Origin: Beijerinckiaceae bacterium
Lineage (GTDB): Bacteria; Pseudomonadota; Alphaproteobacteria; Rhizobiales; Beijerinckiaceae
NCBI GenBank assembly: GCA_025458025.1
Contig: JALOTF010000006.1
Location: 1-64,000 of the forward strand
Length of the DNA stretch: 64,000 nucleotides
Direction: 5' to 3'
Shown: one piece after another, positions 22,175 through 32,783 of the stretch
Position numbering within the stretch: position 1 is the stretch's first letter
How the letters are laid out: every line of letters begins with the position of its first letter
Position numbers and translations under genes: made by a program
The notes under the pieces: model-generated
What the model saw: only the letters and a program-made list of their open reading frames with translations
Database searches by the model: none
Told to the model about the DNA's origin: nothing

Positions 22175-22594
22175 ATGCCTGCGATCGAGCGCGATACCGC
22201 CCGGTTCGACGAGGTTCGCGCTGCGGTCCTCGACGGGTTGTCGCGTTACAATGATCGCTTTCTGCCCAAGAACCGCGAGCGCATTCCCTATGCGCTTTCG
22301 GTGCGGGACGAGGCGGGCCAAATCGTCGGCGGGCTCATCGGCGAGCAGCGGATGGATTGGCTTTATGTCGACCTGCTCTGGGTGGATGACAGCCAGCGCA
22401 AGCAGGGCTGGGGCTCGAAGCTTCTGGCGGAGGCCGAGGCCCATGCCCGCGCCGAGGGCCTCACGCATATCCACCTCTCGACCTGGCAATTCCAGGCACC
22501 GGATTTCTACCGCGCGCAGGGTTTTCGCGAGTTCGGGCGGCTGGAGAACCATCCGGCGGGGCTCACCAACTTCTATTTCGTGAAGGTGCTCTGA
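22175..22594 (+). CDS. GNAT-family N-acetyltransferase
   Basis: LYVDLLWVDDSQRKQGWGSKLLAEAEAHARAEG. Confidence 0.88.
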   Translation: MPAIERDTARFDEVRAAVLDGLSRYNDRFLPKNRERIPYALSVRDEAGQIVGGLIGEQRMDWLYVDLLWVDDSQRKQGWGSKLLAEAEAHARAEGLTHIHLSTWQFQAPDFYRAQGFREFGRLENHPAGLTNFYFVKVL

Positions 22595-22595
22595 G

Positions 22596-23285
22596 GTGGC
22601 GATCCGCGCGCTGTTCTTCGATGTCTTCGGCACGTTGGTCGATTGGCGCGGCAGCATCGCGCGCGAGGTGAGGCGCCTCGGATTGCCCGTGGAAGCGGAA
22701 GCCTTCGCGGATGCGTGGCGCGATGCCTACCAGCCCGCGATGGAAGCGGTGCGCTCCGGCGCGCGCGGCTATGTGAAGCTCGATGTGCTCCATCGCGAGA
22801 ATCTCGATCTCATCCTGCCGCGCTTCGGGCTCGGGGGCATGCCGGAAGCGGACCGGCAGGCGTTGAACCTCGTCTGGCACAAGCTCGATGCCTGGCCGGA
22901 TACGGTCGCGGGCCTCCGGAAGCTACGCGAGACTTTTCGCCTCGCGCCGATGTCTAACGGCAATATCGCGCTGATGGCCGACATGGCGCGCCACAATGGC
23001 TTTCATTGGGATGCTATCCTTGGCGCGGATGTCGCGCGCGATTACAAGCCGAAGCCCGGCGTCTATCTCGCGGGCTGCGATGCCTTCAGCCTCAAGCCCG
23101 AGGAATGCATGATGGTCGCGGCCCATTCCTCCGATCTCTTGGCGGCCGCGGCGGTTGGCCTCAAGACCGCCCATATCGCCCGGCCCAATGAGCATGGGCC
23201 GGGCAAGGGCGAGGCCGGGCCGGAATGCCCGGTTGACATCGCCGCCGCCGACCTGCTCGATCTCGCCGAAAGGCTTCGCCCATGA
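22596..23285 (+). CDS. Haloacid dehalogenase, type II (HAD superfamily), GTG start
   Basis: [65 protein letters not shown]. Confidence 0.92.
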   Translation: MAIRALFFDVFGTLVDWRGSIAREVRRLGLPVEAEAFADAWRDAYQPAMEAVRSGARGYVKLDVLHRENLDLILPRFGLGGMPEADRQALNLVWHKLDAWPDTVAGLRKLRETFRLAPMSNGNIALMADMARHNGFHWDAILGADVARDYKPKPGVYLAGCDAFSLKPEECMMVAAHSSDLLAAAAVGLKTAHIARPNEHGPGKGEAGPECPVDIAAADLLDLAERLRP

Positions 23286-25195
23286 CTCTCATTTCTAACC
23301 GCAAGCCGGGCCAGCCGGAAAACTCGCCCACCGAGCCGCTGAAGAAGGCGGTCTCTTCAGCCTTGCGCGCCATGGCGGGCAAGGAAGAGGTGGAGGTGCA
23401 GTTCGCGGCGGATCGTCCCTCGCTGATCGATGCGGGCGAGATGGCCCGCGCGCGCCTGCCGGAGCCACCGCGCAAGCCATCCGCCAAGGATGTCGCGATC
23501 CTGCGCGGCCATGCCGACAGCTACGCCCTGAAGCTCGCGCTGCATGACCAGAAGCTGCACCGGAAGGTCGCGCCCGAAGTGCCCGAGGCGCGAAAGGTGT
23601 TCGATGCTGTGGAGCAGGCGCGCTGTGATGCCATCGGCGCGCGGCGCATGATGGGCGTCGGCACGAATATTGGTGCCATGCTCGAAGATCGCTATGCTCG
23701 CGCCAATCTCGCGCAGATCTCGGAGATCGGCGATGCGCCGATCGAGGACGCGATGGCGATGCTCGTGCGCGAGCGGCTCACGGGCCTCGCCCCGCCACCT
23801 TCCGCGCAGAGGCTCACAGATCTCTGGCGCGGCCGAATCGAGGAGAAGGCGGGCGCGACGCTCGACCAGCTCGTGAGCCAGGTGCAGGACCAGCAGGCTT
23901 TCTCGAAGCTGGTGCATCAGATGCTCGTGCAGATGGGCCTTGAGGAAGGTGATCCGCTCGGCTCGAATGATGACGACCAGCAATCCGACGACCAGGACGA
24001 CAAGGGCGAGCAGGAGCCGCAGGAGGGCGAGAGCGGCGAGGCCGAGGAGCAGGATGGCTTCGAGATGCAGGAAACCGAGGCGCTTTCCGAGGAAAGTGCC
24101 GAGGGCGCGCAGGAAGCTGCCGATGCCCCGCCAGGCGATTACCCCGACGAGAGCGAGATGGTGGATGCGGAAGAACCCGCCGAGGCTTCCCGCCAGCCGC
24201 AGAAGCCGGATAACAGCCGTCACGCCAGCGAATACAAGGCTTTCACCACCAAATACGATGAAACCATCGAGGCTGAGGAACTCTGCGATGCCGAGGAACT
24301 CGATCGCCTCCGCGCCTATCTCGACAAGCAGCTTTCCTCGGTGCAGGGCGTGGTTTCGCGCCTCGCGAACCGGTTGCAGCGCCGGCTACTGGCCCAGCAG
24401 AGCCGCGCCTGGGAATTCGACCTCGAGGAAGGCACGCTCGACCCCGCGCGCCTCACGCGTGTGATCATCGATGACATGCGCGGCACCTTCGCGCCCCTCT
24501 CGTTCAAGCGCGAGAAGGACACGAATTTCCGCGATACGGTGGTGACGCTGCTCATCGACAATTCCGGCTCCATGCGTGGTCGGCCGATTACGGTTGCCGC
24601 GACCTGCGCCGATATTCTCGCGCGCACGCTGGAGCGTTGCGGCGTGAAGGTGGAGATCCTCGGCTTCACCACCAAGGCCTGGAAGGGCGGGCAGAGCCGC
24701 GAGGCCTGGCTCCAATCCGGCAAGCCAGCTAATCCGGGACGGCTGAACGATCTGCGCCACGTCATCTACAAGAGCGCGGATGCGCCCTGGCGGCGTGCGC
24801 GGCGCAATCTCGGCCTGATGATGCGCGAGGGCCTGCTGAAGGAGAATATCGACGGCGAGGCGCTCGATTGGGCGCATAATCGCCTGCTGGCGCGCTCCGA
24901 ACAGCGCAAGATCCTGATGATGATTTCCGACGGCGCCCCGGTGGACGACACCACGCTGTCGGTCAATTCGGGCAATTATCTCGAGCGCCACCTGCGGCAG
25001 GTCATCGAGGCCATCGAGACCCGCTCGCCGGTGGAACTCATCGCCATCGGCATCGGGCATGACGTGACGCGCTATTACCGTCGTGCGGTGACGATCGTGG
25101 ATGCAGAGGAGCTCGGTGGCGTGATGACCGAGAAACTCGCCGAACTCTTCAGCGAGGATGCCGCCAGCGGCGGCAACGGTCGGCGCGCGGCCTGA
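23282..25195 (+). CDS. cobT: Cobaltochelatase subunit CobT
   Basis: Acidic low-complexity hinge followed by a VWA/MIDAS domain ([48 protein letters not shown]). Confidence 0.95.
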   Translation: MTLISNRKPGQPENSPTEPLKKAVSSALRAMAGKEEVEVQFAADRPSLIDAGEMARARLPEPPRKPSAKDVAILRGHADSYALKLALHDQKLHRKVAPEVPEARKVFDAVEQARCDAIGARRMMGVGTNIGAMLEDRYARANLAQISEIGDAPIEDAMAMLVRERLTGLAPPPSAQRLTDLWRGRIEEKAGATLDQLVSQVQDQQAFSKLVHQMLVQMGLEEGDPLGSNDDDQQSDDQDDKGEQEPQEGESGEAEEQDGFEMQETEALSEESAEGAQEAADAPPGDYPDESEMVDAEEPAEASRQPQKPDNSRHASEYKAFTTKYDETIEAEELCDAEELDRLRAYLDKQLSSVQGVVSRLANRLQRRLLAQQSRAWEFDLEEGTLDPARLTRVIIDDMRGTFAPLSFKREKDTNFRDTVVTLLIDNSGSMRGRPITVAATCADILARTLERCGVKVEILGFTTKAWKGGQSREAWLQSGKPANPGRLNDLRHVIYKSADAPWRRARRNLGLMMREGLLKENIDGEALDWAHNRLLARSEQRKILMMISDGAPVDDTTLSVNSGNYLERHLRQVIEAIETRSPVELIAIGIGHDVTRYYRRAVTIVDAEELGGVMTEKLAELFSEDAASGGNGRRAA

Positions 25196-26232
25196 TGGCG
25201 AGGCTATCGCGTCGCGGCCTGCTGGCTGCCCTCCCGGCCCTGGCCGCGTTTCCGCGCGTGGCTTTCCCGCAGGCTGCGCCCGCAACCGAGACATTCGACT
25301 GGCAGCCGGTGCGCCTGAAGGTGCACCAGCTCTCCGGTTTTTCCGTGCTGGAACCTGAAAGGCGCGATTTCGGCCCGCTGACCTTTCTCGGCGGCATCGA
25401 GATGCGCGGAGACCGGCCCGATTTCGGCGGAATCTCCTCGGGCGTGATCGAACCCGACGGCAAGGGCTTCATTGCCGCGTCTGATCAGTCGCACTGGATT
25501 CTCGGGCGCTTCATCACCGATGCCGAGGAGCATCTGCTGGGCATCGAGAATGTGCGGCTCGCGGCGATGATGGCGCCGGATGGCCGGCGGATGAAGAACA
25601 CCCGCTTCTTCGATACCGAGGGCATGGTCCGGCAGGGCAACCGGCTTTATGTCAGCGTCGAGCATGCCCATCAGGTTTTGCGGTTCGAGATCGGGCCCAA
25701 TGGCCCCGCCGGTCGCGGCACCGTCGTGCCGACGCCGGATGACCTGCGCAAGCTCAACAACAATCAGGGCATCGAGGCGCTGGGCATCATGCCGCCCGGC
25801 TCGCGCTCGCCGGGCTCGCTGATCGCGATTGCCGAGCATGCGCCGCGCGGCATGGATCCGGCCCGCATTCCAGGCTGGATCATCGGCGGGCCGCAGCCCG
25901 GCGCGTTCTTCCTCAGCCGCAGCGGCAATTTTGATATTACCGATCTCGGCTTCCTGCCGGGTGGCGACATGCTGGTGCTGGAGCGGCGTTTCTCGCCCTT
26001 CTGGGGTGTGGCGATGCGTTTGCGTCGCATTCCACTCGCGCGGATCACGGCCGGCGCGCTGCTCGATGGCGAGGTGCTGATCGACGCCAACATGGCCTAC
26101 CATGTCGACAACATGGAAACGCTGATGATCCACCGCGCGGCGGATGGCCGCGTGATTCTCACCATCCTCTCGGATGACAATTTCTCGATCCTGCAGCGGA
26201 ATATCGCGCTGCGCTTCGCCTATCGCGAATAG
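25195..26232 (+). CDS. Esterase-like-activity-of-phytase family protein
   Basis: Tat-like signal [65 protein letters not shown]. Confidence 0.85.
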   Translation: MARLSRRGLLAALPALAAFPRVAFPQAAPATETFDWQPVRLKVHQLSGFSVLEPERRDFGPLTFLGGIEMRGDRPDFGGISSGVIEPDGKGFIAASDQSHWILGRFITDAEEHLLGIENVRLAAMMAPDGRRMKNTRFFDTEGMVRQGNRLYVSVEHAHQVLRFEIGPNGPAGRGTVVPTPDDLRKLNNNQGIEALGIMPPGSRSPGSLIAIAEHAPRGMDPARIPGWIIGGPQPGAFFLSRSGNFDITDLGFLPGGDMLVLERRFSPFWGVAMRLRRIPLARITAGALLDGEVLIDANMAYHVDNMETLMIHRAADGRVILTILSDDNFSILQRNIALRFAYRE

Positions 26233-26283
26233 CGCGTTATCCGGCGAGATGGGCACCGGATTGGTCGAAGGCTTTCCGGACAA

Positions 26284-26308
26284 CAAAAAAGGCGGCCGGA
26301 GCCGCCTT
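26284..26308 (-). terminator. Terminator downstream of rpmB
   Basis: aaggcggc-cgga-gccgcctt with an A-run on the + side (U-run on the minus transcript). Confidence 0.75.
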
Positions 26309-26330
26309 GATCATTTCGCTGGAAACGGCC

Positions 26331-26615
26331 TTAGGCGTTCAGCTTCTTGGTGATCTCGCGCTTGAGATCGAGCGCGGTCTGCGACAGATCCGCTTCGCCC
26401 GCCTTCATCAGAAAGGCATCGAGACCGCCGCGATGCTCCACCGAGCGCAGGCCATTGGCCGAGATGCGCAGCTTCACGGAGCGGTTCAGCGCATCCGACA
26501 TCAGCGTCACGTTGACGAGGTTCGGGAGGAAGCGGCGCTTCGTCTTCCGGTTGGAGTGGCTAACCTTGTGGCCAACCAGGGCACCCTTGCCTGTGAGTTC
26601 GCAACGACGCGACAT
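26331..26615 (-). CDS. rpmB: 50S ribosomal protein L28
   Basis: [41 protein letters not shown]. Confidence 0.97.
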   Translation of the reverse strand: MSRRCELTGKGALVGHKVSHSNRKTKRRFLPNLVNVTLMSDALNRSVKLRISANGLRSVEHRGGLDAFLMKAGEADLSQTALDLKREITKKLNA

Positions 26616-26927
26616 GATCCTAATCCTTCGGGTCTCGCCATGAGGGCGGGAGGACAACCCAAACGCCGGGAGCTGTGCTGTCGCACCCGCCTTCCGCCGC
26701 AAGGGTTCGGGAAATCGAGAGTGGGCGTATAGTCGAAGCCATTCGCCGGGTCAACCGCGAAGCGTTGGAAGATGCGCGGATGCGTCGTGTTGCGCCGAAT
26801 CACGCTTGCGTTCAAGAGTAGTTGGTATCCGCGCGCTTCAGCCCGCATTCAGGCGGCGCGACGGATGTTCGGGCGCGGGGGGCGTCCAGTTGCGCCTGCG
26901 GGCGCCATGCAGAGGCAGGCAGAACGA

Positions 26928-27731
26928 ATGAAAGCCTTGCGGAAGCGGTCGACGCCCATCGCCCTCACCGGTCTTCTTCTGGCTTCTGGTGCGGGGCAAG
27001 CTGGCACGGTGGATGCCACCTATTCCATTACGCTTGCAGGCCTCACCATCGGTCGCGCCAGCCTCTCCGGCGTGGTGGAGAACGGGTCCTACAGCATCAA
27101 TGTCAGCGCAGCGCTCACGGGGCTTGTAGGGGCCGTCACGAATGGTTCGGGCTCCGGCACGGCGCGCGGGGGCCTGGGTAGCGCCTTGCCTCTTTCCAAT
27201 GGCTTTGCAGTGACCGCGACCAATGGCAGTGCCAAACGCACCATCCAGATCGGCGCCTCCAGCGGCAATGTGCGCGGCGTGACCATCGAGCCGCCGCTCG
27301 AGCTGCCCATGGAGGGCCGGATTCCCCTGCGCGACCAGCACAAGCAGGGCGTGCTCGATCCGATCAGTGCGCTGGTGATGCCCGTGCGAAACGGCAATCC
27401 GCTCGACAAGGCGAATTGTGAGCGCCGCCTGCCGGTTTTCGATGGCACCCAGCGTTTCGATGTGGTGCTGACCTTCGCGGGCATCCGCAATGTGCAGGCT
27501 GAGGATGGTTATGTCGGCCCGGTTCTCGTGTGCACGGCGCGCTATGTGCCGGTGGCGGGGCATCGGCCGGATCGGCGGGCCGTGAAATTCATGACTGAGA
27601 ATCGCAACATCGATACCTGGCTCGCCCCGGTGAATGGCGGGCGGGCGCTGATGCCCTATCGCATTTCGGTGCGCACGATGGTCGGCACCTCGGTGATCGA
27701 GGCGCGGCGCTTCCAGTCGAGCACTCAATAA
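26928..27731 (+). CDS. DUF3108-domain periplasmic protein
   Basis: Signal peptide then VDATYSITLAGLTIGRASLSGVVENGSYSINVSAALTGLVGAVTNG. Confidence 0.75.
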   Translation: MKALRKRSTPIALTGLLLASGAGQAGTVDATYSITLAGLTIGRASLSGVVENGSYSINVSAALTGLVGAVTNGSGSGTARGGLGSALPLSNGFAVTATNGSAKRTIQIGASSGNVRGVTIEPPLELPMEGRIPLRDQHKQGVLDPISALVMPVRNGNPLDKANCERRLPVFDGTQRFDVVLTFAGIRNVQAEDGYVGPVLVCTARYVPVAGHRPDRRAVKFMTENRNIDTWLAPVNGGRALMPYRISVRTMVGTSVIEARRFQSSTQ

Positions 27732-27898
27732 CGCTCCAGATCGGCACAGCGCCTTAACGCTGCGTGTGCGCGTTCGCACGCGGATGCGGCTTGGTGCCTT
27801 GGCCCGGAACGGTCGCCGTCGCCCGCATCGTCACGGCATAAGCTCATGTGAAAAAAGCGGAAAATGCGAAGCGCGGCATTTTTGCGAAAAAGATCCGC

Positions 27899-28231
27899 GA
27901 ATCAAAAAATCTGATTCGTCGATGGTTCGTTCCGCATCCGCACCAATTCTTAACGCTTCCATGGGAAAAGAAGCCTTGCCGGTGCAAGCAAGTATTAACC
28001 ACGATTTCACGTCGGTTTCACTTGACAGCCTGTCCGGCTCGACCCGGCTGGCGAGTCGAGCGCGGTCCGGCAAGCGCCCCTCCCGAGTCGAGTGGAATCA
28101 CAAAATCTGGGAGAGTCGCAGATCGACTCAGCCACATCTTGTGCGTGAACAAAACGTGACTCAGGAAGAGTCGCCGATTCGGTTGCGATTCGTTCCAGTC
28201 CCGTTCGAATGCTTTCCGAAGACTCTGATTC
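27899..28231. promoter_or_regulatory. Dense GANTC (CcrM methylation) cluster in the intergenic region upstream of the helicase
   Basis: 13 GANTC sites starting at 27899, 27913, 28053, 28085, 28095, 28113, 28125, 28158, 28168, 28176, 28187, 28221 and 28227; several arranged as inverted repeats (CGAATCA-n7-TGATTCG; GAGTCG-cagat-CGACTC). Confidence 0.7.
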
Positions 28232-28381
28232 CCGCGCGGTTTCTGTTCGCAATCGGCACAGCCTGAAAGCGCCACCGGGGCTGCAAGCCTTGCGAAACGG
28301 TGCGCCGCGCGCCACATCTGGAATGACAAAGCGGCCCTTCCAGGCCTCCGGGCTGGGCCCGGCCCATTCCCGGAGACGGTT

Positions 28382-31300
28382 GTGACGCGTCCGCCTTCCC
28401 TCGCGCATTCCGGCCCCGTCGGCAGCGGGCGCGGCGTCACCGCCGTTCTCGGTCCGACCAATACCGGCAAGACGCATCTCGCGATCGAGCGGATGCTCGG
28501 CCATGATTCGGGGCTGATTGGCCTGCCACTGCGTCTGCTCGCGCGCGAGGTTTACAATCGGTTGGTCGCGCGCGCCGGGGTGAATGCCGTGGCGCTCATC
28601 ACCGGCGAGGAAAAGATCAAGCCTCCGAATCCGCGCTACTGGGTCTCGACCGTCGAGGCCATGCCGCGCGATCTCGTGGTGAGCTTTGTTGCGATCGACG
28701 AGGTGCAACTGATTGCGGATGCTGATCGCGGGCATGTGTTCACGGATGCGGTGCTGAACCGGCGCGGGCGCAGCGAAACGATGCTCCTCGGCGCCGGCAC
28801 GGCGCGCGCGTTGATTGAGCGATTGCTGCCGGGCGTGACGATTGCCACGCGCCCCCGGCTTTCCAAGCTCAGTTTTGCCGGCGAGAAGAAAATCACGCGA
28901 TTGCCCTCGCGCTCGGCCGTCATCGCGTTCTCGGCCGAGGAAGTTTACGCGATTGCGGAACTCGTGCGCCGTCAGCGCGGAGGCGCTGCGGTGGTGATGG
29001 GCTCGCTCTCGCCCCGCACGCGGAATGCGCAGGTCGCGATGTTCCAGGCCGGCGAGGTCGATCATATCGTCGCAACCGACGCCATCGGTATGGGCCTGAA
29101 CCTCGAAATCGGGCATGTGGCCTTCGCCTCGGACCGGAAATTCGACGGCAAGCGCCATCGCCGCCTCACGCCGGCCGAAATGGCGCAGGTTGCGGGCCGC
29201 GCGGGGCGCGCACAGGAGGATGGCACCTTCGGCACCACGGGCCGCTGCGCTCCATTTGAGGAAGAGCTCGTCGAGGCCATCGAGGAGCATCTCTTCGATC
29301 CGTTAACCTTCGCGTGGTGGCGAAACGCCAATCTCGACTTTGCATCGCTCGAAAAACTGGAAGCGAGCCTTTCGCGCAACGCTCCGCAAATCGACCTCAT
29401 CCGCGCGGGAAAAGCCGAGGATGAGGTGACGCTGGATATCGCCAGCGGAAGGCCCGGCATTCGTGCCCTGGCCTCTACGCGTGATGGTGTGCGCCGCCTG
29501 TGGGACCTCTGCCAATTGCCGGATTATCGCAAGGTTTCCCCGAATATTCATGCAGATCTCGTGGTTTCGCTCTACGAGCCGATCATGCGGAAGGGGGCGA
29601 TCGACAATGACTGGTTCGCCCGCGAAATCCGCGCTTGCGACCGGCTCGATGGCGACATTGATACCCTCGCCTGGCGCCTCGCTTATATGCGCACGTGGAG
29701 CTATTGCGCGAACAGGCCGGACTGGCTCGCTGATCCAGTGCATTGGCAGAACGTGACGCGCGCGCTAGAGGACAGGCTTTCCGATGCGCTTCACGAAAAG
29801 CTGATGCAACGTTTCGTGGATCGGCGCACCTCGGTTCTGATGCGGCGCTTGAAAGAGAATGCGATCATGGATGCAGACGTGAGCCCGACCGGAGAGGTCA
29901 TCGTCGAGGGCCAGAATATCGGCCGCCTCGCCGGTTTCCGCTTCACGCCCGATCCGAATGCCGAGGGGCAGGAGGCGAAGGCCTTGCGCGCAGCCGCCTC
30001 CAAGGCGCTCGCGGGCGAGATCGAGGCGCGTGCGACGCGGCTCTCCACCGCGAACGACGACCAGATCACGCTGTCTCTCGATGGCATCATCCGCTTCATC
30101 GGCGAGCCGATCGCGGTGTTGCAGGCCGGTGCCAAGGCGCTGGAGCCGCGCTTCCTGCTGCTGGCGGATGACGAACTCGCGGGCCTGCATCGCGAGATGG
30201 CGGAAACGCGCCTCGGCCTCTGGCTGAAGGCGCATGTGACGAAGCATCTGGGACCGCTCTTCGCGCTCGAAAGCGGCGAGGGTGCCACGGGTCTTGCGCG
30301 CGGCATTGCTTTCCGTCTCGCCGAGAACCTAGGCGTGCTCGATCGCAACGCGGTGTCGAACGACGTGCGCGCACTCGACCAGAATGCGCGCGGCGAACTC
30401 CGCAAGCTCGGCGTGCGCTTTGGCGCGCATCACCTGTTCCTGCCGGTGCTGATGAAGCCCGGCCCGCGCAGCCTGGCGGCGCAGCTGCACGTGCTCTTCA
30501 CGGGCGGCGACGATTCCGGCCTGAAGGAGGTGAGCCATCTCGCCTATTCCGGCCGCACCTCGATTCCGGTCGATCCGGCGATTCCGGGTGAACTTTATCG
30601 CATTGCCGGCTATCGCGTGGCGGGTCCGCGTGCGATCCGCATCGATATTCTCGAGCGCCTCGCCGATCTCATCCGCCCGGCCATCGCCTATCGTCCTGGC
30701 GTCACCGAGGGCGAGCCGCCGGCGGGGGCCGCTGATGGCGATGCCTTCGTCGTCACCGGTGCGATGACTTCGCTGGTGGGTGCCGCGGGTGCCGATTTCG
30801 CCGAGGTTCTGAAGGCGCTGGGTTATCGCTCCGAAACGCGCACCGGCCCGGCCATCACCGTGCAGATCAAGCGTGCGGTGATTGCGCCGATGGAGCCCTT
30901 CAAGCCGGCGGAAGCGGGTGCCGAAGGGGAAAGCACGGCTGAAACGGTCGAAGGCGATGCGACCGAGGTTGTCGCCGCCGAGCCGGAAGCGGCTCCCGCG
31001 GAAGCCGAGGCTTCGGTTGACGTTCCGGTCGAGGTCGCTGCGGAAGAGGTTCCGCAGCCTGCATCCGACACGATGGAAACCTCCGCTGCCGAAGCCGCTG
31101 CTCCGGCTGAGCCTGTGGCCATCGAAGTCTGGCGGATGGGTCGCGCCGAGCGGCCGCAGCATCGTGGCGATCGTCGTCCCAACCGGGGTGGCAATCGCCC
31201 GGGCCAGCAGGCCGAGGGTGCGCCCGGCGAACGCACGGGTGAGCCGCGTCGCGGTCCGCCGCCCTGGAAGCGCGGTTCGAAGCCCGGAGACGCTCGGACT

Positions 31301-31639
31301 GGCGAGCAGCCGCCACGCCCGGTTGCGGAAGGTGCTCAGGCTGATGGTGGTGAGGCTCCGCGCCGGCATGATGACCAGCGGCGGGATCGCCGTGACAAGT
31401 TCGAGAAATTCGGCAAGCGCGAGGATCGTCCGCAAGGCGAAAATCGTGGTGATCGCGGTGGCAAGCCGTTCCACAAGGGCGGACGCCCGGATCGCGAGAA
31501 CCGCGAGCGTGGGCCGGAACATCGCGTTTTTGCGACTAGCGGTCCCCAGCAGGGCCGCAAGGGCGAGAAGGCGGCGGACCCGGATTCGCCCTTCGCCAAG
31601 CTCGCGGCCCTCAAGGCGCAGCTCGAAGGCAAGAACTGA
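28382..31639 (+). CDS. Suv3-like superfamily 2 RNA helicase with acidic then Arg/Gly/Asp-rich C-terminal tail
   Basis: TAVLGPTNTGKTHLAIERML, FVAIDEVQLIADADRGHVFTDAVL, QVAGRAGRAQEDGTFG. Confidence 0.9.
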   Translation: MTRPPSLAHSGPVGSGRGVTAVLGPTNTGKTHLAIERMLGHDSGLIGLPLRLLAREVYNRLVARAGVNAVALITGEEKIKPPNPRYWVSTVEAMPRDLVVSFVAIDEVQLIADADRGHVFTDAVLNRRGRSETMLLGAGTARALIERLLPGVTIATRPRLSKLSFAGEKKITRLPSRSAVIAFSAEEVYAIAELVRRQRGGAAVVMGSLSPRTRNAQVAMFQAGEVDHIVATDAIGMGLNLEIGHVAFASDRKFDGKRHRRLTPAEMAQVAGRAGRAQEDGTFGTTGRCAPFEEELVEAIEEHLFDPLTFAWWRNANLDFASLEKLEASLSRNAPQIDLIRAGKAEDEVTLDIASGRPGIRALASTRDGVRRLWDLCQLPDYRKVSPNIHADLVVSLYEPIMRKGAIDNDWFAREIRACDRLDGDIDTLAWRLAYMRTWSYCANRPDWLADPVHWQNVTRALEDRLSDALHEKLMQRFVDRRTSVLMRRLKENAIMDADVSPTGEVIVEGQNIGRLAGFRFTPDPNAEGQEAKALRAAASKALAGEIEARATRLSTANDDQITLSLDGIIRFIGEPIAVLQAGAKALEPRFLLLADDELAGLHREMAETRLGLWLKAHVTKHLGPLFALESGEGATGLARGIAFRLAENLGVLDRNAVSNDVRALDQNARGELRKLGVRFGAHHLFLPVLMKPGPRSLAAQLHVLFTGGDDSGLKEVSHLAYSGRTSIPVDPAIPGELYRIAGYRVAGPRAIRIDILERLADLIRPAIAYRPGVTEGEPPAGAADGDAFVVTGAMTSLVGAAGADFAEVLKALGYRSETRTGPAITVQIKRAVIAPMEPFKPAEAGAEGESTAETVEGDATEVVAAEPEAAPAEAEASVDVPVEVAAEEVPQPASDTMETSAAEAAAPAEPVAIEVWRMGRAERPQHRGDRRPNRGGNRPGQQAEGAPGERTGEPRRGPPPWKRGSKPGDARTGEQPPRPVAEGAQADGGEAPRRHDDQRRDRRDKFEKFGKREDRPQGENRGDRGGKPFHKGGRPDRENRERGPEHRVFATSGPQQGRKGEKAADPDSPFAKLAALKAQLEGKN

Positions 31640-31645
31640 GGCCGT

Positions 31646-32044
31646 ATGGCGCGACACGGGAACCGGGCTGAACCTTCGGGATCACCCCTTCCCGCGCGCC
31701 AGCGCATCGACCTTTTCATCTGGCATGCGCGCTTCCTGCGCACCCGTTCCGCCGCCGCCGATCTCGTGCGGAAAGGCCATGTGCGGGTGAATGCCCTGCG
31801 CATGACGCAACCCGGCCATTCGTTAAAGCCCGGCGACGTGCTGACCCTCGCGCTTCCCGGCCGGACCTGGATCATCCGTGTCGAAGGCTTCGCCGAGCGG
31901 CGTGGATCCTCGGAGGAGGGGCTGGCGCTCTACACCCGGCTTGATGGCGCCGGTGTTGATCAGGGACAATCGCTCTCTCGATTGGTCAAAGGAGAGCAAG
32001 CCTTTCCAAGCGAGGCTCTTGCCCCGAAGGCCAATCGGCATTAG
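31646..32044 (+). CDS. S4-domain RNA-binding protein (Hsp15-like)
   Basis: RQRIDLFIWHARFLRTRSAAADLVRKGHVRVNALRMTQPGHSLKPGDVLTLAL. Confidence 0.9.
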   Translation: MARHGNRAEPSGSPLPARQRIDLFIWHARFLRTRSAAADLVRKGHVRVNALRMTQPGHSLKPGDVLTLALPGRTWIIRVEGFAERRGSSEEGLALYTRLDGAGVDQGQSLSRLVKGEQAFPSEALAPKANRH

Positions 32045-32111
32045 CGAAGCAGAAAGCGCCTCGTATGTTCCCCCCGGGCCTTGAACCCGCGGTTCCAGAC
32101 GGAGAACGTTG

Positions 32112-32450
32112 ATGACCTATGTCGTCACCGAAAATTGCATCAAGTGCAAATACATGGATTGCGTGGAAGTCTGCCCGGTGGACTGCTTCTACGAGGGCGA
32201 GAACATGCTCGTCATCCATCCCGATGAATGCATCGATTGCGGCGTCTGCGAGCCGGAATGCCCGGCGGAAGCCATCAAGCCGGATACCGAGCCGGGCCTC
32301 GAGAGCTGGCTGAAGCTGAACTCGGACTATGCCAGCCAGTGGCCCAACATCACCATCAAGCGCGAAGCCCCTGGCGACGCCAAGGAATGGGATGGCAAGC
32401 CCGGCAAGTTCGAAGCGCATTTCTCGCCCAAGCCCGGCGAGGGCGACTGA
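32112..32450 (+). CDS. fdxA: Ferredoxin FdxA (7Fe-8S type)
   Basis: [55 protein letters not shown]. Confidence 0.96.
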   Translation: MTYVVTENCIKCKYMDCVEVCPVDCFYEGENMLVIHPDECIDCGVCEPECPAEAIKPDTEPGLESWLKLNSDYASQWPNITIKREAPGDAKEWDGKPGKFEAHFSPKPGEGD

Positions 32451-32470
32451 GCCTGTTAACCAATCGCCTT

Positions 32471-32518
32471 AACGGGGAAAGCCGGCGGCTGCGCTTGCTT
32501 TGATTTTCCCCGTTTTTC
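32471..32518 (+). terminator. Terminator downstream of fdxA
   Basis: aacggggaaa ... ttttccccgttttt. Confidence 0.65.
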
Positions 32519-32783
32519 GTGCTATGCACAATCAACAGGCGATTTCGGTGGCATCCTCTTTGCGCCCACTTTTTTCACATTGAACGGATTCATCCGGCTC
32601 CAGCGTCTTCCGGGCGCGAGGGCCGGCTTTTCTGTCTCGTGAAGGGGCATGTCCTCCGCTTTGTCTGTTGAGCCCTCGGCTCCGGCGCTTCTGGCCCGGA
32701 GCCGGTCTTTGGTTTCGCGTGCGTGAAGCACGCCACTCTCGCCCCGCCCTCGCGAAAGCGGCGCGTGGCGACAAGAGGATGAA

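Noticed and set aside
27732-28381. Possible origin of replication in the GANTC-rich, TTAAC-containing intergenic region
   Set aside because: No DnaA-box-like TTATCCACA cluster and no typical oriC neighbour genes seen
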